Shown here: piece after piece, positions 59,980 through 64,000 of the stretch | How positions within the stretch are numbered: position 1 is the stretch's first letter | Layout of the letters: each line of letters starts with the position of its first letter | Origin: Novosphingobium rosa NBRC 15208 | GTDB taxonomy: Bacteria > Pseudomonadota > Alphaproteobacteria > Sphingomonadales > Sphingomonadaceae | Reading direction: 5' to 3' | Assembly: GCF_001598555.1 (NCBI RefSeq) | Contig: NZ_BCZE01000016.1 | Location: 1-64,000, forward strand | Length of the DNA: 64,000 bases | Program-made: the position numbers and the translations under genes | The notes under the pieces: model-generated | The model's input: the letters and a program-made list of their open reading frames with translations, nothing else | What the model was told of the DNA's origin: nothing | Databases searched by the model: none

Positions 59980-62385
59980 TCAGCCGGGGCCAGCTTCATC
60001 CGCGCCATCGGCCGAGGGCATCCCGATCCACTGCACCTGCTGAGGCGTGGTGCCCAGCTCGATCCCCGCCGCCGGCAGTTCGGAGAGCAGCCGGAACCAG
60101 ATGTCGCTGCGCGTCGCATAGACCGCGCGCGGCGAGTTCACGAAGGCAAAACCATTGAAGTTGATCCGCCCGTCGATCACCGTATCGATAAACAGGCTGG
60201 GCTTGGGATCGGCGATCACGGCGGGCTGCGCTTCGTAGATCTCCATGACCATATGGCGGATCTGCTCGACATCGCTGCCCAGCGGCACGGAGAATTGCAA
60301 CTGGATGCGCCCGAGCGGATCGGCGAGGGTCTTGTTGACGATGCTCTTGGTGATCAGTTCCGAATTGGGCACGATCAGCGTCGAGCGATCCGCGATCTGG
60401 ATTTCCGTGGCGCGCACGCTGATCTTTTTCACGTCGCCTTCCTGATCGCCGATTTTCACCCAGTCGCCGATTTTCACCGGTCGCTCGGCCAGCAGGATCA
60501 GGCCCGAAACGAAGTTCTGCGTGATCGCCTGAAGGCCGAAGCCGATGCCCACCGACAAGGCCGAGAGCAGCAGCGCGATCTTCTCCACCCCGATCCCCAG
60601 CGAGGCCATCGCCCACAGCACCGCCAGGATCAGGCCGATGTAGCGCGTGACCATGGCGATGGAATTCTGCGCCCCGGCATCCAGATCGGTGGCGGGCAGA
60701 TAGCGCCCGGTCAACCAGCGCTGAAGCGCGCGCGCAATGAACATGCCCACCGCCAGCACCGCCATCGCCCGCAGGATCGCGCCCGGAGAGATCGTGACCT
60801 GCCCGATGGTGATGCCCTGCGCGATCTGGCTCAGCTGGTCGAACATGCTCGACACATCGGAACCGAAGGGCCGAGACACGCGCCCGATCGCCAGCAGGAT
60901 CAGCAGCAGCCGCAACAGGGCGGACAAGGCCACGCCGAACTGATCCACCAGACTGCGCCTCACGCCAAAACCCTGATAGAGCGTGGTGGCCAGCTTGCTG
61001 TCACGGTCGAAGGCGGCGGTGCAGATGTCGTCCACCGCGATCAGCAGCAGATAGAGCGTGGCCCCCACCACCGCGACCCAGATCATGAAGCGCATCAGGA
61101 AGAAGGAAAAGGCGATGTAACCGCTCAGCAACGACAGCACCGACAGGATCAGCAGGCCCCATGAGGCCAGCGAGAGAAAGGCCATGATGGATTGCTCGCC
61201 GCTCTCCTCCTCGGTCTCGCCTTTCTCCTTCGCGGCGGCATGAGCATGCGTGCGGGCCCGCGCGCCCGTGACCAGAATGGCCATCACCAGACCGGTGTAG
61301 ATCAGCGCGGTCACCGCATCGACGGCAGCCTGCATGGGGCCGCTCGCCCCCATGCCGTCGCGCAGCGACATCAGCAGCGTGCCCAGCACCGTCACGCCCG
61401 CGGCGATGAAGGTCAGCGGGCGCAGCATCTGCGCGGTGTTGTCGGAAATACCGACCAGCCGCCATGAAGGCTGGCGGCGCTGCAACAGCGCGCCGCCCAG
61501 CGCGGTGATCAGCGCGGCGATCAGGCTGGCGATCTGGAAGCGGCTGACCAGCGGCGCCCAGGCCGGCGCGATCATCTCCCCGGCGCGCAGCCCCATCACC
61601 AGCGACAGCAGGGCCAGCGATGGCACCAGCGTGCCCACCACCGCCAGCCACAACGCCAGGGTGGAGCGGCGGATGCGGCTGCCCGGCACGCGCTCGATCA
61701 CATAGCGGCGCCCGGCAGCGCGCAGGGCCAGACGCGCCGGGCCGATCAGCGCAACGCCAAAGAGCAGACCCAGCAGAGCCGGAGGCATGCCGCCGCCTTC
61801 GATGCCTTGCAGGATGGCGTGCATCTCGACCGCCAGAAAGCCCGAGAAACGCTTGCTGTCGCGCGGCAGGCCACGGATCAGCGGCCCCCAGAACTGCCCG
61901 CTGAGCGGCGAAGCCACCCGCTGAGACATCTGCTCCGAAAAGGCATCGGCCTGATTTTGCCCGATTTCATTGGTGAGCTGATCGGCCTCCGTGCCCAGCA
62001 GCTTGCCGCGCTTGATCGCCGAATCGATGGTCGAGCGCTGCTGGGCCAGCAATTTGCGCTGGGCCTGAATGTCAGGCGCCTCGACCACACCGGGGGTCAC
62101 CGGGCCGAGTTGGGCCACCCGGGCATCGACCAGCTGGAGTTGCGTCTGCAGCGCCGTCACCTGATCCCCCGCCGTCTGTTTCACGGCGGCCACGCGGTCT
62201 TTCAGCGCCCCGGCCTGGCTGGCGCCATCGCGGCTGTTCATGGCCGTATCGATGGCCTGATAATCGGCCGTGGCTTGATCCAGCGCCTTGGTGGAGGCCA
62301 TGATCGGATCGACGGCATCGACATCCTGAGCCACAGCGGGGGCAGCCAGAACAAGCGAGATCGCAAGGAGAAACAGACGCATCAT
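59980..62385 (-). CDS. Large MscS-family mechanosensitive channel (DUF3772/MscK-like)
   Basis: An 801-residue inner-membrane protein. A signal peptide (RLFLLAISLVLAAPAVAQ) is followed by a periplasmic coiled domain (about residues 22-190, DUF3772-like), about ten membrane helices, and a C-terminal MscS core: pore helix LLLSALSVGIGFGLQAITQNFVSG, the LLAERPVKIGDWVKIGDQEGDVKKISVRATEI beta domain and SELITKSIVN. It would release solutes under osmotic down-shock; the large periplasmic part suggests MscK-like gating by ions or peptidoglycan contact. ATG 62385 and 62382 are adjacent. It is divergent from the HdeD-like gene. Confidence 0.9.
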   Translation of the reverse strand: MMRLFLLAISLVLAAPAVAQDVDAVDPIMASTKALDQATADYQAIDTAMNSRDGASQAGALKDRVAAVKQTAGDQVTALQTQLQLVDARVAQLGPVTPGVVEAPDIQAQRKLLAQQRSTIDSAIKRGKLLGTEADQLTNEIGQNQADAFSEQMSQRVASPLSGQFWGPLIRGLPRDSKRFSGFLAVEMHAILQGIEGGGMPPALLGLLFGVALIGPARLALRAAGRRYVIERVPGSRIRRSTLALWLAVVGTLVPSLALLSLVMGLRAGEMIAPAWAPLVSRFQIASLIAALITALGGALLQRRQPSWRLVGISDNTAQMLRPLTFIAAGVTVLGTLLMSLRDGMGASGPMQAAVDAVTALIYTGLVMAILVTGARARTHAHAAAKEKGETEEESGEQSIMAFLSLASWGLLILSVLSLLSGYIAFSFFLMRFMIWVAVVGATLYLLLIAVDDICTAAFDRDSKLATTLYQGFGVRRSLVDQFGVALSALLRLLLILLAIGRVSRPFGSDVSSMFDQLSQIAQGITIGQVTISPGAILRAMAVLAVGMFIARALQRWLTGRYLPATDLDAGAQNSIAMVTRYIGLILAVLWAMASLGIGVEKIALLLSALSVGIGFGLQAITQNFVSGLILLAERPVKIGDWVKIGDQEGDVKKISVRATEIQIADRSTLIVPNSELITKSIVNKTLADPLGRIQLQFSVPLGSDVEQIRHMVMEIYEAQPAVIADPKPSLFIDTVIDGRINFNGFAFVNSPRAVYATRSDIWFRLLSELPAAGIELGTTPQQVQWIGMPSADGADEAGPG

Positions 62386-62591
62386 GCGCGCCTTCCTAAA
62401 GCCTCTTGTCGACCCTGCCCAGCCTTTCGAACGGGTTTTCGCCGGACCGGGCCCCTGCCCTTTTCACGATCCTGTCAGCCGGGCAGGATCCAGCCGCTCC
62501 CCTGACGCTGGCGCGATAGGTCCGTCGGCGGAACCTGCGCGGCTCAGCCCTGTTAGCATGACTATCCATGCCAAAAGCAAAGGGCCTGCCG

Positions 62592-63137
62592 ATGATCCAC
62601 ACCTATCGTCCCCATTTGCGCGCCTCGCTCGGCTGGGGCTGGCTGCTGGCCTATGGGCTGCTGGTGATGGCCGTGGGCGTGCTGGCGCTGTTCAATCCGC
62701 TGGCGACAGGCGTGGCCACCGGGATCATGCTGGCCATCGGGCTGACGCTTTATGGCGTGGTGGCCATAGCCATTGCGCTGTGGTTTCTGGAAGGCGGCCC
62801 GCGCTGGTCGGAACTGCTGCTGGGAGCCTTGGCCCTGATCGCCGGTTTCACCATCTTCGATGAACCGCTGAGCGGGGCCATCTCGCTGATCTGGGTGATC
62901 GGGGCATGGTTGCTGGTCTCGGGGCTGTTCCATGTGATGGCTGCCTGGCGGCTGCGGGCGCATCGCAAGTCGCGGCTGCTCTCGGGCGGGATCGATGTGG
63001 TGCTGGGGCTGTTTCTGCTGCTGGCCGGGCCCGCTTCCAGCCTGTTCATGCTGACGGTGCTGGTGGGGATCAGCTTCCTTTCGCGCGGAGCCCTGCTGGT
63101 CAGCGCGGCCCTGGCCATCCGGCGGCTGGAAGGGTGA
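62592..63137 (+). CDS. HdeD-family membrane protein (DUF308)
   Basis: A 181-residue inner-membrane protein with six hydrophobic helices arranged as three repeats (LLAYGLLVMAVGVLALFNPLATGVATGIML; ELLLGALALIAGFTIFDEPLSGAISLIWVIGAWLLVSGLFHV; GGIDVVLGLFLLLAGPASSLFMLTVLVGISFLSRG), the DUF308/HdeD pattern. ATG 62592 is preferred because AAAGGG lies about 8 nt upstream; ATG 62568 has none. HdeD-type proteins are tied to acid resistance in enterobacteria; here no acid-stress partner is seen. Confidence 0.82.
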   Translation: MIHTYRPHLRASLGWGWLLAYGLLVMAVGVLALFNPLATGVATGIMLAIGLTLYGVVAIAIALWFLEGGPRWSELLLGALALIAGFTIFDEPLSGAISLIWVIGAWLLVSGLFHVMAAWRLRAHRKSRLLSGGIDVVLGLFLLLAGPASSLFMLTVLVGISFLSRGALLVSAALAIRRLEG

Positions 63138-63248
63138 ACCAAAGCAGCGTGATAGTAAAAGCTGTGCAGAAGTTCTTGGGCCGCAAGCTTTATCTTTAGT
63201 CAGCGCGCCGACTATGCCATGAGCGCTCCAGTCGAACTGGAGTTGATC

Positions 63249-63809
63249 ATGCACCTACGCTCATGTCTTCTGGCTGGATTGCTTCTGGCGCTGCCGGCGC
63301 AGGCTCTGGCGCAAAGCGCCGCGCCGCCCTGCCTTACACGGGCCGAAGCGCAGAATGTGGTGATCTTCGCTCTGCCGACCGCCGTGCAGGCCGTCGATGG
63401 CATGTGCCGCAAGGTGCTGCCGCCCGAAACGGGTTTCGCGGCCACCGCAGAGGCCCTGCAAAAGCAGTATCAGCCTGCTTCCGATGCGGCGTGGCCCGCC
63501 ACCCGCGCCGCGCTGACCAAGCTGTTGGGCAACGGCGATGACCCGGCCAAGGCTGTGCTGTCCGGTTTCCTCGCCAGTGACGATCCGACCGCGTTGCGTG
63601 CTTTCGTCACCGCGGCGATCGGGGGCAAGCCGATGAAGCCCAAGACCTGCGCGGCCATCGGGCGCGTCTTGCCGCTGATCCAGCCCATGCCCGCGCAGAA
63701 CATGGCCGGCCTGTTCGAATTCGTGATCGAGGAGATGGTCAATGACAAGAAGGAGGGCAAGAAGCCCGGCCCCTTCACCATCTGCCCGGCGCCCGAAACG
63801 CCGCAATAG
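63249..63809 (+). CDS. Hypothetical secreted protein
   Basis: A 186-residue protein. ATG 63249 is chosen because GGAG lies 6 nt upstream and it opens directly into a signal peptide (LRSCLLAGLLLALPAQALAQS); a longer form from 63219 would add a charged leader. The mature part is small and helical with cysteines at PPCLTRAEAQN, GMCRKVLPP, KTCAAIG and TICPAPE, enough for two disulfides. No family is recognised. Confidence 0.65.
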   Translation: MHLRSCLLAGLLLALPAQALAQSAAPPCLTRAEAQNVVIFALPTAVQAVDGMCRKVLPPETGFAATAEALQKQYQPASDAAWPATRAALTKLLGNGDDPAKAVLSGFLASDDPTALRAFVTAAIGGKPMKPKTCAAIGRVLPLIQPMPAQNMAGLFEFVIEEMVNDKKEGKKPGPFTICPAPETPQ

Positions 63810-63815
63810 GGCCTG

Positions 63816-64000
63816 TCAGCCAGCGAAAAGGCTGGCCGCAACAGGCAGATGATCCGACAGAGCCAGAGGCTCGGCGCGATAATCGCCGAGCTTCAGGCCC
63901 TGGCTGCCCAGAATATGGTCGAAATCCCGCCTTGGCCGCCATGAGGGATAAGTGCGCGGCGAGACCTGCGCCAGCCCGGCGCCCGCCCGCCTGCAAAATC
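63816..64000 (-). CDS. Endonuclease/exonuclease/phosphatase-family protein, 3' end only
   Basis: The last 61 codons of a gene entering from the right edge. The translation has SWRPRRDFDHILGSQGL and ALSDHLPVAASL, the end of the EEP fold, where D-H-I-L and S-D-H-L-P carry the catalytic aspartate and histidine. The stop is TGA at 63816-63818. The N-terminus and substrate class (nuclease, sphingomyelinase or phosphatase) lie outside the window. Confidence 0.75.
   Translation of the reverse strand, partial: FCRRAGAGLAQVSPRTYPSWRPRRDFDHILGSQGLKLGDYRAEPLALSDHLPVAASLFAG

Noticed and set aside
63820-63860. Hairpin GCCAGC/GCTGGC near the right edge as a terminator
   Set aside because: It lies inside the coding end of the exonuclease/phosphatase-family gene and has no U-tract.

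Overview
The window reads as chromosomal DNA of a high-GC alphaproteobacterium of the Sphingomonadales, probably a Novosphingobium or Sphingomonas-like strain. The lineage is inferred from four large TonB-dependent receptors (one of the Caulobacter type), sugar-linked MFS, ROK and LacI genes, an energy-coupling TonB-like protein paired with an ECF sigma factor, a PEP-PTS of the EIIA-HPr-EI plus NagE type, and the codon style. No tRNA, rRNA, CRISPR array, phage or intact insertion sequence was seen. Genes are dense and often coupled by 4-nt start/stop overlaps.

Regions from left to right. (1) 94-7394 is a carbohydrate-uptake group: MFS transporter, TonB receptor preceded by a strong inverted repeat, Tat-exported 2H-phosphoesterase-like protein, second MFS transporter and ROK repressor. 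(2) 8023-14166 has a LacI regulator divergent from a TonB receptor and a periplasmic PQQ dehydrogenase with its own haem c; a decayed IS5-type transposase abuts the PQQ gene. (3) 14633-20929 has a DUF1593 secreted hydrolase and a carboxylesterase divergent from a TonB receptor. (4) 21065-31350 is the most coherent pathway in the window: triose-phosphate isomerase, FGGY kinase and a two-subunit transketolase on one strand, divergent from a DUF2291 lipoprotein, ABC ATPase, permease, DeoR repressor, sugar-binding protein and TIM-barrel isomerase. The set matches the logic of the transketolase route for D-apiose (import, isomerise, phosphorylate, two-carbon transfer, DHAP recycling). (5) 31953-35604 has an IolE-like isomerase and two MFS transporters, with a LacI-type operator upstream.

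(6) 35641-36865 is a TonB-like protein plus ECF sigma factor operon without FecR, under a Fur-box-like site. (7) 37123-42494 is an N-acetylglucosamine PTS operon (EIIA-HPr-EI, NagE, GntR) whose upstream nagB-type and nagA genes appear to have been deleted, leaving a short scar. (8) 42506-53975 is a mixed accessory stretch: HAD phosphatase, LysR remnant and tautomerase, a winged-helix protein preceded by three 12-bp repeats, an SDR/HisD-like pair divergent from LacI, a SRAP-like protein that has lost the usual catalytic residues, a CYTH protein overlapped by an antisense DUF1289 gene, two secreted unknowns and a GGDEF-EAL protein. (9) 54081-58296 has a clear cobalamin riboswitch in front of a TonB receptor and a PepSY membrane protein. 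(10) 58299-64000 holds envelope genes: secreted unknowns, a DUF481 outer-membrane protein, a large MscS-type channel, an HdeD-like protein and the 3' end of an exonuclease/phosphatase-family gene.

All functions are inferred from motifs read by eye; no database search was run.
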